DNA of 23,497 bases from JAVBMP01 sp031552315. Lineage in GTDB: Bacteria; Desulfobacterota; Desulfovibrionia; Desulfovibrionales; Desulfovibrionaceae. A program made the translations under genes and the position numbers. The stretch spans positions 1 through 23,497 of the forward strand of contig JAVBMP010000157.1 in the NCBI GenBank assembly GCA_031552315.1, written 5' to 3'. This document shows positions 1 through 7,391 of the stretch, piece after piece. The notes beneath the pieces are model-generated. The model saw nothing but the letters and a program-made list of their open reading frames with translations. It searched no databases and was not told where the DNA came from. Numbering within the stretch: the first letter of the stretch is position 1; every line of letters starts with the position of its first letter.

Positions 1-135
1 CACAATGAGAATTTTTGTTCTTTTACAAGGAGTGCGAGGTCCGTGCGGAGGGAGTATATTCAAGCATATATGACCTTCGCGCGGGACGAAGCACGACGCA
101 GTAAAAGGGCAAAAAGGCCATTGTGCAACAGCCTC
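1..135 (+). repeat. Family A palindromic element, copy A1 (left end cut by window)
   Basis: First of four family A copies (others at 7467-7627, 16311-16457, 23298-23440). The window begins inside the left terminal inverted repeat, at CACAATGAG. The right end carries CATTGTGCAACAGCCTC, one base different from the other copies. Between the ends lie the left loop module TTTTTGTTCTTTTACAAGG, an inner helix (GTGCGAGG... against ...GAAGCAC), an AT-rich tip and the right loop module GACGCAGTAAAAGGGCAAAA. There is no coding potential. It lies upstream of the XRE-cupin gene. MITE-like or structured-RNA-like; function unknown. Confidence 0.85.
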
Positions 136-146
136 AAACTGAATGC

Positions 147-175
147 TTGCCAAAACAGGCTTTAGCTTGTTATTA
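147..175 (+). promoter_or_regulatory. Weak candidate sigma-70 promoter for the XRE-cupin gene
   Basis: TTGCCA (147-152) and TTATTA (170-175) are separated by 17 bases, between element A1 and the XRE-cupin gene. The match to consensus is partial. No transcription evidence is available. Confidence 0.3.
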
Positions 176-196
176 GGGCATGGAAGGCTTTGCCGT

Positions 197-210
197 AAAT
201 TTTAAAATTT
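197..210. promoter_or_regulatory. 14-bp perfect palindrome, possible operator
   Basis: AAATTTTAAAATTT is a perfect palindrome about 30 bp upstream of the XRE-cupin start codon and just before its ribosome binding site region (GGAAGGAG near 229-236). XRE regulators often autoregulate through such sites, but AT-rich palindromes also arise by chance. Inference only. Confidence 0.3.
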
Positions 211-241
211 CCCCGCGCCACGTAAGAGGAAGGAGACTATA

Positions 242-805
242 ATGGAAATTCATGATCTGCCGCCGTATAAAGAAATTGCCCCGCGCCTTGCCGGCCTGCG
301 CGAATCCCTTGACCTTAGCGTTGAAGATTTCGCCGCAAAGCTTGGGGTAAGCCCGGATACATTAAGCAAATATGAAAGCGGAACGGTAGAAATTCCCGTA
401 AGCTTTCTTATGCAGGCCGCCCACGCCGGCGGCATAGACCTTACGTCCATCCTTTCCGGTTCCGCCGCGCACCTAAGCGCCTTCAGCCTTACCCGCAACG
501 GGGAAGGGCTGGCCGTGCAGCGCCGCAAGGATTATGATTACTGGAACCTGGCCGCCAACTTTTCCGGCCGGTCAATGGAACCGTTTTTGGTGCGCGTGCC
601 GCCCAAAAAGCCGGAAGACCTTTCCTTCACCTCGCACACCGGGCAAGAATTTATTTACATGCTTGAAGGCCGCCTGGAAATTCATATGGCCGACAAGGTG
701 CAAACCCTTGGCCCCGGCGACAGCCTGTACTTCAAGTCCCGCATTCCGCACGCCCTGCGCGGGCTGGATGATAAAGACGCCCTGTTTCTTGATGTGATTA
801 TGTAG
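242..805 (+). CDS. XRE-family transcriptional regulator with C-terminal cupin domain
   Basis: A 187-residue cytoplasmic regulator. Residues about 12-70 form an XRE/Cro-type helix-turn-helix (LRESLDLSVEDFAAKLGVS, then DTLSKYESG). Residues about 110-187 form a small cupin barrel with EFIYMLEGRLEIHM, a GPGDSLYFKS turn and IPHALRG. The start is supported by a GGAAGGAG Shine-Dalgarno a few bases upstream. In this two-domain family the cupin is thought to sense a small ligand that alters DNA binding; the ligand cannot be read from sequence. The gene lies 134 bp upstream of a same-strand acyl-CoA ligase, a pairing that suggests it controls that ligase or responds to its substrate (inference). The family call is firm; the target is not known. 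Confidence 0.9.
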   Translation: MEIHDLPPYKEIAPRLAGLRESLDLSVEDFAAKLGVSPDTLSKYESGTVEIPVSFLMQAAHAGGIDLTSILSGSAAHLSAFSLTRNGEGLAVQRRKDYDYWNLAANFSGRSMEPFLVRVPPKKPEDLSFTSHTGQEFIYMLEGRLEIHMADKVQTLGPGDSLYFKSRIPHALRGLDDKDALFLDVIM

Positions 806-858
806 GCTGCGCCGGGTTTTTCCGACGCAGCCGCAACACCGGGCGCTTTGCCGCCCGG
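805..858 (+). terminator. Two hairpins between the regulator and ligase genes, possible attenuator
   Basis: GGCTGCG (805-811) pairs with CGCAGCC (826-832). CCGGGCG (839-845) pairs with CGCCCGG (852-858) and is followed by a T-rich stretch (TTTATTTT) rather than a clean T-run. A third small hairpin, GCCGC-CAA-GCGGC, lies at 903-915, directly before the ligase leader. They may reduce read-through into the ligase gene. No gene is encoded in this gap. Confidence 0.4.
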
Positions 859-939
859 GCACGCCTTTATTTTGGTAAGGGCCTTTTTTCACATCTTGAA
901 CCGCCGCCAAGCGGCTGAAAAAATAAAGCGAATACAGCA

Positions 940-2595
940 ATGAAAAGAATAGAACATTCCAGTTATGAAGAACTTTGCGCCAAATGGAAGCTTGAAGCCC
1001 CGGCGCGTTTCAACGTGGCCTTTGACCTTTTGGAACGCGTAGCCAAAGAAGACCCTTCCCGCCTGTGCATCCGCCACATTGACAACGACTTCAACCGCCG
1101 CGACATTACCTTCGCGCAGCTGGATGAAGCGGCGTCCCGCCTGGCGGCGGCCATGCGGGCCCAGGGCATAAAAAAGGGCGACCGGGTATTTTTGGTGCTT
1201 TACCGCCGCCTGGAATGGTGGCAGGCCACCCTTGGCCTGCAAAAGCTGGGCGCGGTGGTTATTCCCGCCCCTTCACAGCTTACCGCGCATGACATTGAAT
1301 ACCGCCTGAACAGCGCCCACGTAAAAGCGGTTATTGTTGAAGACAGCTTCAGCGCCAAAATTGATGAAGTACAGGCCCAGTGCCCTTCTTTGGCTGTAAA
1401 GGTGCAGGTGGGCAAAAAACCGCTGCCCGGCGGCTGGCTTGATTATGACGCCATTTGCGCCCAGGCCCCGGCCACTTTTCCCAAACCGGAAGGCGACGCC
1501 CTGGCTTGCGACGCCGACCCGCTGTTCATCTTCTTTTCATCCGGCACAACGGGCATGCCCAAAATGGTCATGCACAACCACCGTTACCCGCTGGGGCACC
1601 TGTTCACCGGCCTTTACTGGCACAACCTTGGCCCCGGCGACATCCACATGACCATGGCCGATACCGGCTGGGCCAAATCCGTCTGGGGCAAGTCATACGG
1701 CCAGTGGATGGCCGGCGCGGCCGTAATGGTGTACGACTACCGGGGCAAGTTCAGCCCGGCCACCTTTTTCAAAACCGTTTGCGACAACGGCGTAACCAGC
1801 TTTTGCGCCCCGCCCACAACCTACCGCTTTTTGTTGCAGGAAGATTTCAGCCAGTTCAACACCAGCGGGCTGCGCCACTGCACCACTGCCGGGGAGCTTT
1901 TGAATGAAAGCGTTTTTCATGAATGGAAGGCCCTTACCGGCCTGAGCATTTATGAAGGATACGGCCAGACGGAAACCACCCCCCTGCTCGCCACCATTCC
2001 GTGCATTGAACCGCGCCCCGGTTCACTTGGCAAACCTGTGCCCGGCTGGAAGCTGGCCCTGCTGCGTGAAGACGGCACCCCCTGCCCTGCCGGTGAAGAA
2101 GGCGAAATTTGCATCAACATTGAACAGGGCCGCCCCATAGGCCTTTACGGTGAATACCTTGATGACCCGGAACGCACCGCGTCCGTGAACTACGGCGGCT
2201 GGTACCACACCGGCGACAAGGCCTGGATGGATGAAGACGGCTACTACTGGTTTATGGGCCGGGTGGATGACCTTATTAAAAGTTCCGGCTACCGCATCGG
2301 GCCTTTTGAGGTGGAAAGCGCCCTGGTGGCGCATGACGCAGTGGTGGAAGCCGCCGTTACCGGCGTGCCGGATGCGGTGCGCGGCCAAATAGTCAAGGCC
2401 ACCATTGTGCTGGCAGCAGGCTTCAGCCCCAGCCCGGAACTGACAAAAACCCTGCAAGACCATGTAAAAGCCTACACCGCGCCCTATAAATACCCGCGCG
2501 TAATCGAATATGTCGCGGAATTGCCCAAAACCATCAGCGGCAAAATACGCCGGGCAGAAATTCGCGCCGCTGACGCCGTTAAGGCAAAGGTATAA
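940..2595 (+). CDS. AMP-forming acyl-CoA synthetase (ANL superfamily, acetyl-CoA synthetase-like)
   Basis: A 551-residue enzyme expected to activate a carboxylic acid as the acyl-adenylate and transfer it to CoA in the cytoplasm. The ATP/phosphate loop FFSSGTTGMPKMVMHN lies near residues 198-213. The A5 motif YGQTETT is near 341. The hinge region GWYHTGD...YYWFMGRVDDLIKSSGYRIGP is followed by the C-terminal domain with PKTISGKIRR, placing the adenylation lysine at K535. Length is normal for the family and all core motifs are intact. Substrate is unresolved: fatty, aromatic or short-chain acids are all possible. The ribosome binding site is poor (no clear GGAG before the ATG). The XRE-cupin gene just upstream is the likely regulator (inference from pairing). 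Confidence 0.9.
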   Translation: MKRIEHSSYEELCAKWKLEAPARFNVAFDLLERVAKEDPSRLCIRHIDNDFNRRDITFAQLDEAASRLAAAMRAQGIKKGDRVFLVLYRRLEWWQATLGLQKLGAVVIPAPSQLTAHDIEYRLNSAHVKAVIVEDSFSAKIDEVQAQCPSLAVKVQVGKKPLPGGWLDYDAICAQAPATFPKPEGDALACDADPLFIFFSSGTTGMPKMVMHNHRYPLGHLFTGLYWHNLGPGDIHMTMADTGWAKSVWGKSYGQWMAGAAVMVYDYRGKFSPATFFKTVCDNGVTSFCAPPTTYRFLLQEDFSQFNTSGLRHCTTAGELLNESVFHEWKALTGLSIYEGYGQTETTPLLATIPCIEPRPGSLGKPVPGWKLALLREDGTPCPAGEEGEICINIEQGRPIGLYGEYLDDPERTASVNYGGWYHTGDKAWMDEDGYYWFMGRVDDLIKSSGYRIGPFEVESALVAHDAVVEAAVTGVPDAVRGQIVKATIVLAAGFSPSPELTKTLQDHVKAYTAPYKYPRVIEYVAELPKTISGKIRRAEIRAADAVKAKV

Positions 2596-2598
2596 ATG

Positions 2599-2620
2599 GA
2601 GGCCGTTGCACAACGGCCTC
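2599..2620. repeat. Solo terminal hairpin of family A
   Basis: GAGGCCGTTG-CA-CAACGGCCTC is a perfect 10-bp stem with a two-base loop, matching the terminal repeat of family A elements without any interior. It starts four bases after the ligase stop codon. It could be a deletion remnant or an independently retained hairpin. Confidence 0.75.
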
Positions 2621-2639
2621 AAATGGCCTAAACACACAG

Positions 2640-2667
2640 GCTCCGGGGGGCGCACGCCCCCCGGAGC
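2640..2667. terminator. GC-rich perfect hairpin between ligase and CofD-like genes
   Basis: GCTCCGGGGGGCG, loop CA, CGCCCCCCGGAGC: a 13-bp perfect stem. There is no T-run, so intrinsic termination is doubtful; it could instead block the leader or protect an mRNA end. It ends 15 bp before the CofD-like start codon, leaving only GGTGG as a weak ribosome binding site. Confidence 0.45.
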
Positions 2668-2682
2668 TCCCGGTGGCTTCCC

Positions 2683-4068
2683 ATGCCCCTTATCACATTT
2701 GATTCCGCACCTTCCAAACACCTTTCCCCGCCAGACCTGGGGCCACGGCTGCTGTTTTTCAGCGGGGGCACGGCCTTGCGCGGGGTTGCGCATACCCTTC
2801 CCGCTTACACCAGCAATTCCATTCACATTGTCACAACCTTTGATTCCGGCGGAAGCTCGGCCATTTTGCGCCAGGCCTTCAACATGCCCGCCGTGGGGGA
2901 TTTGCGCTACCGCCTGATGGCCCTGGCGGATCTTGGCATAGCAGGCAACCCGGAAGCCTATTCCCTGTTTGAAACGCGCCTGCCGCAAGACGCCGCGCCC
3001 CAACGGCTGCGCCTGGCCCTGCAAGACCTGGCCGCTGGCCGCCACCCGCTTATGCGGGCCATGCCGGAACAGGCCCGGGACATCTTCCGCGCCTATTTGC
3101 AAAAATTCATCTGCCTTATGCCGCAAAACTTTGACCTGCGCGGGGCATCCATAGGCAACCTTATTCTGGCCGCCGGGTATCTGCAAAACCACCGCAGCCT
3201 GAACAATGTGCTTTTTATGCTTTCACGCCTGCTGGATGTGCGCGGCATAGTGCGCGGCATTTGCGACGCCCCGGCCCACCTGGCCGTGCGTTACGCATCT
3301 GGCCGGGTGGTAACCGGGCAGCACCGCTTTACCGGCAAACCGCAAAATCCTGATGCCGCCGCCCGCCAGGCTTCAGGCTTTCCGGAAAGGGCGGGGCATA
3401 ACGCTCCGCTTGGGCAGGGCACAGCGTTTAGGCATGGCGCGGCGTTTGGGCAGGACGCTCCGTTTTTGCAAGGCGCGGCTTTTGGGCAAGGCGCGGGGCC
3501 GCTTCCGCCGTGTTCGCAAAACGCGCCGGGGTTCTGTCAGGAAGAAATCGCGGACATATGGCTTACCGCTTCAGAAAATGATCCGGCCCCGGCAACGGTT
3601 TCCATATCAGAGCAAACAGCGGAACTTGTTCGCAATGCCGACCTTATCTGCTACCCCATAGGCAGCTTTTATTCCAGCCTGGTTGCCAACCTGCTGCCGG
3701 CCGGGGTGGGCCGGGCCATTGCCGCCGCGCCCTGCCCAAAGGTCTTTTTGCCCAACCCCTGCCCGGATCCTGAGCTGTACGGCCATACCCTGCAACGGCA
3801 GGTAGAGGTCATTTTGCGCGTCCTGCGCCAAGACTTCGCCCAAGGGGAAGCCCCGTCCGCCAAGGCCTTTTTGAACGCCATTTTGCTGGAAGGCAAGGCC
3901 CAATACCCCGGAGGCCTGCCGGAAAAGCTGCTGGAAAGCCTGAACATAAAAACTTACGCCCTTGATGACGGCAATTGCGACGCCATACTCGCGGACGGTT
4001 CTTGCCATTATCTTGACCCGGATGCCGTCTGCCGCGCCCTGGTGGCCCTGTGCCATAACGCGGCCTGA
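2683..4068 (+). CDS. CofD-like protein, resembling the GAK-system CofD-related family
   Basis: A 461-residue protein. The N-terminus LLFFSGGTALRGVAHTLP followed by IHIVTTFDSGGSSAILRQ matches the nucleotide-binding start of the CofD/YvcK superfamily (2-phospho-L-lactate transferase fold). The later segment NADLICYPIGSFYSSLVANLLPAGVGRAI fits the 'GPGSLYTSI' region. I think it is the CofD-related member of the GAK system described in deltaproteobacteria, but no ATP-grasp partner lies beside it in this window. Residues 240-269 are five 6-residue repeats ([GND]-[AT]-[PA]-[FL]-x-[QH]) from an 18-bp tandem repeat (3400-3489), inside a low-complexity insert that runs from about residue 210 to 285. 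The ribosome binding site is weak and two hairpins precede the gene. Substrate unknown. Confidence 0.75.
   Translation: MPLITFDSAPSKHLSPPDLGPRLLFFSGGTALRGVAHTLPAYTSNSIHIVTTFDSGGSSAILRQAFNMPAVGDLRYRLMALADLGIAGNPEAYSLFETRLPQDAAPQRLRLALQDLAAGRHPLMRAMPEQARDIFRAYLQKFICLMPQNFDLRGASIGNLILAAGYLQNHRSLNNVLFMLSRLLDVRGIVRGICDAPAHLAVRYASGRVVTGQHRFTGKPQNPDAAARQASGFPERAGHNAPLGQGTAFRHGAAFGQDAPFLQGAAFGQGAGPLPPCSQNAPGFCQEEIADIWLTASENDPAPATVSISEQTAELVRNADLICYPIGSFYSSLVANLLPAGVGRAIAAAPCPKVFLPNPCPDPELYGHTLQRQVEVILRVLRQDFAQGEAPSAKAFLNAILLEGKAQYPGGLPEKLLESLNIKTYALDDGNCDAILADGSCHYLDPDAVCRALVALCHNAA
3400..3489 (+). repeat. 18-bp in-frame tandem repeat, five units, in the CofD-like gene
   Basis: Units begin at 3400, 3418, 3436, 3454 and 3472. 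They encode NAPLGQ, GTAFRH, GAAFGQ, DAPFLQ and GAAFGQ. Units are diverged but in register, and the period is a multiple of three, so the frame is kept. Confidence 0.8.
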
Positions 4069-4195
4069 TATTCAGCCGCGCGTCCTGCTTCATGCTGCCC
4101 GTGCCCGATGATACTCCTGATGCCGTACGATGTGCCCACCCTTACGCCCCCCGTGCCCTGCCTAACCATCGCAACTGCTTTCAGTTAATTAACTT

Positions 4196-4201
4196 TATAA
4201 T
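4196..4201 (+). promoter_or_regulatory. Candidate -10 box in the AT-rich leader of the small XRE gene
   Basis: TATAAT lies at 4196-4201 within an AT-rich stretch (4185-4290) preceding the XRE gene. No good -35 lies at the expected distance. The 230-bp gap (4069-4298) otherwise shows no gene. This is a weak call. Confidence 0.3.
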
Positions 4202-4298
4202 GAGTTGAGCATAATGTCTGAAATACAACAGAAAAAGGTTGCAATATGACATAATATCCCTTAAAGAACATCAAACAAAACATCCCAGGTGAGTATAC

Positions 4299-4643
4299 AT
4301 GAAAAATGCCCATAGTTTACAGCGTGTTGGCAAGGCCATTGCCCGCCAGCGCAAGCAGTCAAACCTTACCCAGGCGGAAGTTGCCGACCGCCTTGGCCTT
4401 AGCAAGGAAAGCATTTCCCGTATGGAAACCGGCAGCATTTCCCCCACGCTTTCCCGCATGTTCCAGTTTTGTGAGCTTTTTGACTGCCGCATAGGCGAAT
4501 TTTTTTGGATAACAGAAAGTGATGTGGAAAAGCAGGTCATAATCATGCTGGAAATGATGCGCTCGCTTTCTGAAACGCAACGCCGCCACATCATTACTTT
4601 CCTTGCAAACATTGTGCGCGACATGAAAGAGCTGGAAGGCTAG
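4299..4643 (+). CDS. Small XRE-family helix-turn-helix regulator
   Basis: A 114-residue DNA-binding protein. Residues about 8-65 form an XRE helix-turn-helix: VGKAIARQRKQSNLTQAEVA, then GLSKESISRMETGSISPTL. The C-terminal 45 residues (ESDVEKQVIIMLEMMRSLSE and onward) are probably helical and may mediate dimerisation. The start is preceded by AGGTGAG. The gene has its own downstream terminator and sits directly upstream, on the same strand, of the sulfatase-like gene, which has a separate promoter. Regulation of that gene is a guess from adjacency. Not a recognised named regulator. Confidence 0.88.
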   Translation: MKNAHSLQRVGKAIARQRKQSNLTQAEVADRLGLSKESISRMETGSISPTLSRMFQFCELFDCRIGEFFWITESDVEKQVIIMLEMMRSLSETQRRHIITFLANIVRDMKELEG

Positions 4644-4667
4644 TTTTTTCACGCCGGCCCACGTTTT

Positions 4668-4705
4668 GCGCCCCTTCCGGGTTACAGGAGGGGGCGCTTT
4701 TTTTT
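4668..4705 (+). terminator. Intrinsic terminator after the small XRE gene
   Basis: GCGCCCCTTCC (4668-4678) pairs with GGAGGGGGCGC (4687-4697) and is followed by a run of eight T. It ends the XRE transcript and insulates the sulfatase-like promoter. Confidence 0.85.
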
Positions 4706-4719
4706 ACCAAATTTTCCGC

Positions 4720-4748
4720 TTGATATTTTTTTCATTACGGCATAATAC
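4720..4748 (+). promoter_or_regulatory. Sigma-70 promoter for the sulfatase-like gene
   Basis: TTGATA (4720-4725), a 17-base spacer and TAATAC (4743-4748) form a good match to the housekeeping consensus. It lies about 55 bp upstream of the start codon, directly after the preceding terminator. Confidence 0.65.
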
Positions 4749-4802
4749 ATCTTCATTGTGGCAAAATATAACTTTTAATATCAACCCAACAAGGAGCAGT
4801 CC

Positions 4803-6368
4803 ATGTATCCGGCTACAAAAAACGTAATCGTAGTGATGCTTGACAGCTTGCAGTACAACTACCTGCACTGCAACGGCAATGATTGGATCAAAACCCCCAA
4901 CCTTGACCGTTTTGGCCGCGAAGGCATCATTTTTGATGAATGCTATATTGAAGGCGTGCCCACCATCCCCTGCCGCCGCGCCATGCACACCGGCCGTTAC
5001 ACCCTGCCCTACGGCGGGTGGACAGCCCTTTCCATGGAAGATACCACCATTGCCGACCTTTGCTGGGGCAGCAACATTGATACCGCCTTCTACTTTGACA
5101 GCGCCCCGCACCGCCTGCCGAAATTCGGCTACAGCCGCGGCTTTGACAAAGTGTACTTCCTGCACGGCCATGAAGGCGACCACCGCTACTACGCCCGTGA
5201 TGAACGCGTACACGCCAAGGCCGAAGACTTCCTTGAAGACCACATGCTTACCACAGGCGCGGACATATTGGGCCATGAAGTTATTGAAGCCCTTATTGAT
5301 GAAACCAACGGCATGATAGCCCAGCGCCAGTACTGGAAGACCGATGAAGACCAGAACGTGGCCAAGTTGATGAAGCAGGCCGTGAAGTACCTTGAAGACC
5401 GCGACCCGAACAAGCCCTTCTTCCTGTGGGTAGACAGCTTTGACCCGCATGAGCCGTGGGATGCCCCCTCTGTGTGGGATCCGGAAATGAAGTGCCCCTA
5501 CAACCCCGGCTACAAGGGCAAAGACCTGTGGAACCCGCCCATAGGCGCGGTTGAAGGCGTTTACACTGAAGAAGAACTGAACCATGTGCGCATGCTCTAC
5601 GCGGAAAAAGTTACCGTGTGCGACAAGTGGTTTGGTCATTTTATGGACAACTGCAAGCGCCTTGGCCTGGAAAAAGACACCCTGTTCATCACCGTTTCCG
5701 ACCACGGTGAACCCATGGGCAACGGCGAACACGGCCACGGCATTATGCGCAAGTGCCGCCCCTGGCCTTATGAAGAACTGGTGCACGGCGTGTTCATGAT
5801 GAAAGGCCCCGGCATCAAGGCCAACCAGCGTTCCAACGCCTTTGTGCAGTCCTGCGACATAGCCCCCACCGTGTGTGACTGGCTGGGCCTGGGCGTGCGT
5901 GACTTCCACCAGGGCCTCAGCGTGCTGCCCATTGCCCGCGGTGAAGTGGAAAAAGTGCGCGATTTCGCCATTGCCGGCTACTTCCAGTATTCCTGGTCCA
6001 TCATCACCCACGACTGGTCTTACATTCACTGGGCCAAGAATGATGAAGAAAGCATTTCCAAGTCCATGCTGGAAATTTACGGCAAGGGCACCATGGAACA
6101 CGGCGCTCACGTTGGCCTTACCAAAATGAGCCTGGGCGGCGGCAGCCTGGATGAACTTGACGCCTACAAGGCCGTTGCCACCACAGACGGCGCGGATCAG
6201 TGGACCTGCACCCCTTCTGCCACTTCCACCGTGCCGGCCAAAGACGAACTGTATGACCGCAAGAAAGACCGCTTCCAGCTTAACAACGTGGCGGACAAAA
6301 ACCCCGAAGTTGCCAAAAAGCTGTGGGATGAACTGCGTGAATTTATGGGTTATTTGAAAACCTGCTAA
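4803..6368 (+). CDS. Sulfatase-like alkaline-phosphatase-superfamily hydrolase with Thr at the nucleophile position
   Basis: A 521-residue protein with the type I sulfatase fold. Metal-site motifs are present: VVMLDSL near residue 14, FDPHEPW (D214, H216) and DHGEPMGNGEHGHG (D300, H301). The signature region reads TIPCRRAMHTGR (residues 54-65). Aligned to the usual C-x-P-S-R-x4-T-G-R by its spacing, threonine 54 takes the place of the formylglycine-forming cysteine or serine, and C57 falls at the S position. Formylglycine-dependent sulfatase chemistry is therefore doubtful. A Thr nucleophile is known in phosphodiesterases and phosphotransferases of the superfamily, so phospho-ester hydrolysis or transfer is an alternative. 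There is no signal peptide, so it is probably cytoplasmic. It has a strong ribosome binding site (AAGGAG) and a good promoter. Substrate unknown. Confidence 0.85.
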   Translation: MYPATKNVIVVMLDSLQYNYLHCNGNDWIKTPNLDRFGREGIIFDECYIEGVPTIPCRRAMHTGRYTLPYGGWTALSMEDTTIADLCWGSNIDTAFYFDSAPHRLPKFGYSRGFDKVYFLHGHEGDHRYYARDERVHAKAEDFLEDHMLTTGADILGHEVIEALIDETNGMIAQRQYWKTDEDQNVAKLMKQAVKYLEDRDPNKPFFLWVDSFDPHEPWDAPSVWDPEMKCPYNPGYKGKDLWNPPIGAVEGVYTEEELNHVRMLYAEKVTVCDKWFGHFMDNCKRLGLEKDTLFITVSDHGEPMGNGEHGHGIMRKCRPWPYEELVHGVFMMKGPGIKANQRSNAFVQSCDIAPTVCDWLGLGVRDFHQGLSVLPIARGEVEKVRDFAIAGYFQYSWSIITHDWSYIHWAKNDEESISKSMLEIYGKGTMEHGAHVGLTKMSLGGGSLDELDAYKAVATTDGADQWTCTPSATSTVPAKDELYDRKKDRFQLNNVADKNPEVAKKLWDELREFMGYLKTC

Positions 6369-6420
6369 ACGCGGGACGGCGCTGGTAATTTTTTGCCCGC
6401 GCCGTAATTGCCCTTGCATA

Positions 6421-6567
6421 GACAGTGTTGTCACGAGCGTGAATTTTGTTCTCTGACAAGGAAGAAAGCCTTTTTATGGAGGGAATGTACTCTTACGGTA
6501 CTTGACCGGAATCAAAAGGCTTTCTGACGCAGGCAAAGGGCAAAAGGCACCTCGTGACGACACTGTC
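6421..6567 (+). repeat. Family B palindromic element, copy B1
   Basis: A 147-bp imperfect palindrome. Its ends are GACAGTGTTGTCACGAG and CTCGTGACGACACTGTC (one mismatch), flanked by TA on both sides. Inside are the loop module TTTTGTTCTCTGACAAGG, an inner helix (GAAAGCCTTTTTAT against ATCAAAAGGCTTTC), GGAGGGA, a GTAC...GTAC tip, TGACC, and the right module GACGCAGGCAAAGGGCAAAA. The helices differ from family A while the loop modules match. It lies downstream of the sulfatase-like gene. Confidence 0.85.
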
Positions 6568-6577
6568 TAGTATTCCG

Positions 6578-6630
6578 CCGTGGTTTGGCGGCACTTTTAC
6601 AAAAATTGCCGCCAAACCACGGATTTTTTT
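6578..6630 (+). terminator. Strong intrinsic terminator downstream of the sulfatase-like gene
   Basis: CCGTGGTTTGGCGGCA (6578-6593) pairs perfectly with TGCCGCCAAACCACGG (6607-6622) and is followed by seven T. It ends read-through from the sulfatase-like gene and element B1. Confidence 0.9.
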
Positions 6631-6637
6631 GTCCGCC

Positions 6638-6671
6638 GCCAAAGCCCGGCAACTTTTTGCCGGGCTTTGGC
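6638..6671. other. 15-bp perfect hairpin upstream of the nitroreductase promoter
   Basis: GCCAAAGCCCGGCAA, loop CTTT, TTGCCGGGCTTTGGC. It is followed by an A-run rather than T, so it is not a typical terminator on either strand. It sits 10 bp before the nitroreductase -35 box. Confidence 0.6.
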
Positions 6672-6681
6672 AAAAAAAATC

Positions 6682-6709
6682 TTGACCCTGCCCTTTTGCG
6701 GTGTAAAAT
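6682..6709 (+). promoter_or_regulatory. Sigma-70 promoter for the nitroreductase gene
   Basis: TTGACC (6682-6687), a 16-base spacer and TAAAAT (6704-6709), about 40 bp upstream of the ATG and behind a strong terminator. Confidence 0.65.
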
Positions 6710-6747
6710 ATTATTCGGAATGAATCACAATAGCAAAGGATTATGCC

Positions 6748-7281
6748 ATGCAAGATTTTTTGGAACTGGCCCAAAGCCGTCAAAGCTGCCGCAAATTCGC
6801 CGATAAACCTGTGGAAAAAGAAAAGCTGCTGAAGTGCATAGAAGCCGCCCGTATGGCCCCTTCCGCCTGCAATTCCCAACCCTGGAGCTTTGTTGTGGCC
6901 CACAGCCCGGAAATAGTGGCTGAAGTCGCCAAATGCGGCCAGCAAATGGGCATTAACGGCTTTTTGGATAAAGCCGGCGCCATTATTCTGGTGCTGGAGG
7001 AACACGCCGTGCTTATGCCCAAACTGCGCTGCATGCTGGACAGCCAATATTTTGCCAAAACAGACATAGGCGGGGCCACCCTGAGCATTTGCCTTGAAGC
7101 GGTCAGCCAGGGCCTTGGCGTCTGCATAATAGGCATGTATGACCGGGAAAAGCTCTGCCAGCTGCTTGATTTGCCGCCAAATAAACGCTTTGCCTCCTTC
7201 ATAGCCGTGGGCTACCCGGAAAGCGAAACAGTGCTCGTAAAAACGCGCAAACCCCTGGATGATCTGGTACGCTTTGTGTAA
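6748..7281 (+). CDS. Nitroreductase-family flavoprotein
   Basis: A 177-residue member of the FMN-dependent nitroreductase fold. The N-terminal RQSCRKFADKPV, followed by ARMAPSACNSQPWSFVV, is the characteristic FMN-phosphate binding start. KTDIGGATLSICLEAVSQGLGVCIIG is the conserved central helix pair, and FIAVGYPESE marks the C-terminal strand. Length is typical of the short subgroup. The start is supported by AAAGGA upstream. Such enzymes reduce nitro groups, quinones or flavins with NAD(P)H; the physiological substrate here is not evident. It is monocistronic, with its own promoter and downstream hairpins, and convergent with the histidine kinase gene. Confidence 0.9.
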   Translation: MQDFLELAQSRQSCRKFADKPVEKEKLLKCIEAARMAPSACNSQPWSFVVAHSPEIVAEVAKCGQQMGINGFLDKAGAIILVLEEHAVLMPKLRCMLDSQYFAKTDIGGATLSICLEAVSQGLGVCIIGMYDREKLCQLLDLPPNKRFASFIAVGYPESETVLVKTRKPLDDLVRFV

Positions 7282-7330
7282 AATGGTCTTGCTTGCTGGC
7301 AAGTTACGGTTGAAATGAGCGAACTGCCCG

Positions 7331-7356
7331 GCAAGGCTTTGCCGCCAAAGCCTTGC
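7331..7356. other. Perfect 11-bp hairpin after the nitroreductase gene
   Basis: GCAAGGCTTTG, loop CCGC, CAAAGCCTTGC. It has no T-run. It lies about 50 bp past the nitroreductase stop and may assist 3' end formation together with the terminator at 7392-7449. Confidence 0.55.
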
Positions 7357-7391
7357 TGCCAAGTATCCGCAGGTGGGCTTTGTCCGCCACA

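Noticed and set aside
2023..3192. Long antisense ORF of 389 codons opposite the ligase and CofD-like genes
   Set aside because: It is a shadow of GC-rich coding sequence; the plus-strand frames carry clear family motifs and this one carries none.
4704..6434. Antisense ORF of 576 codons opposite the sulfatase-like gene
   Set aside because: A mirror of the coding strand with His/Val/Ala-rich composition and no motifs; it also runs through the promoter and terminator of the real gene.
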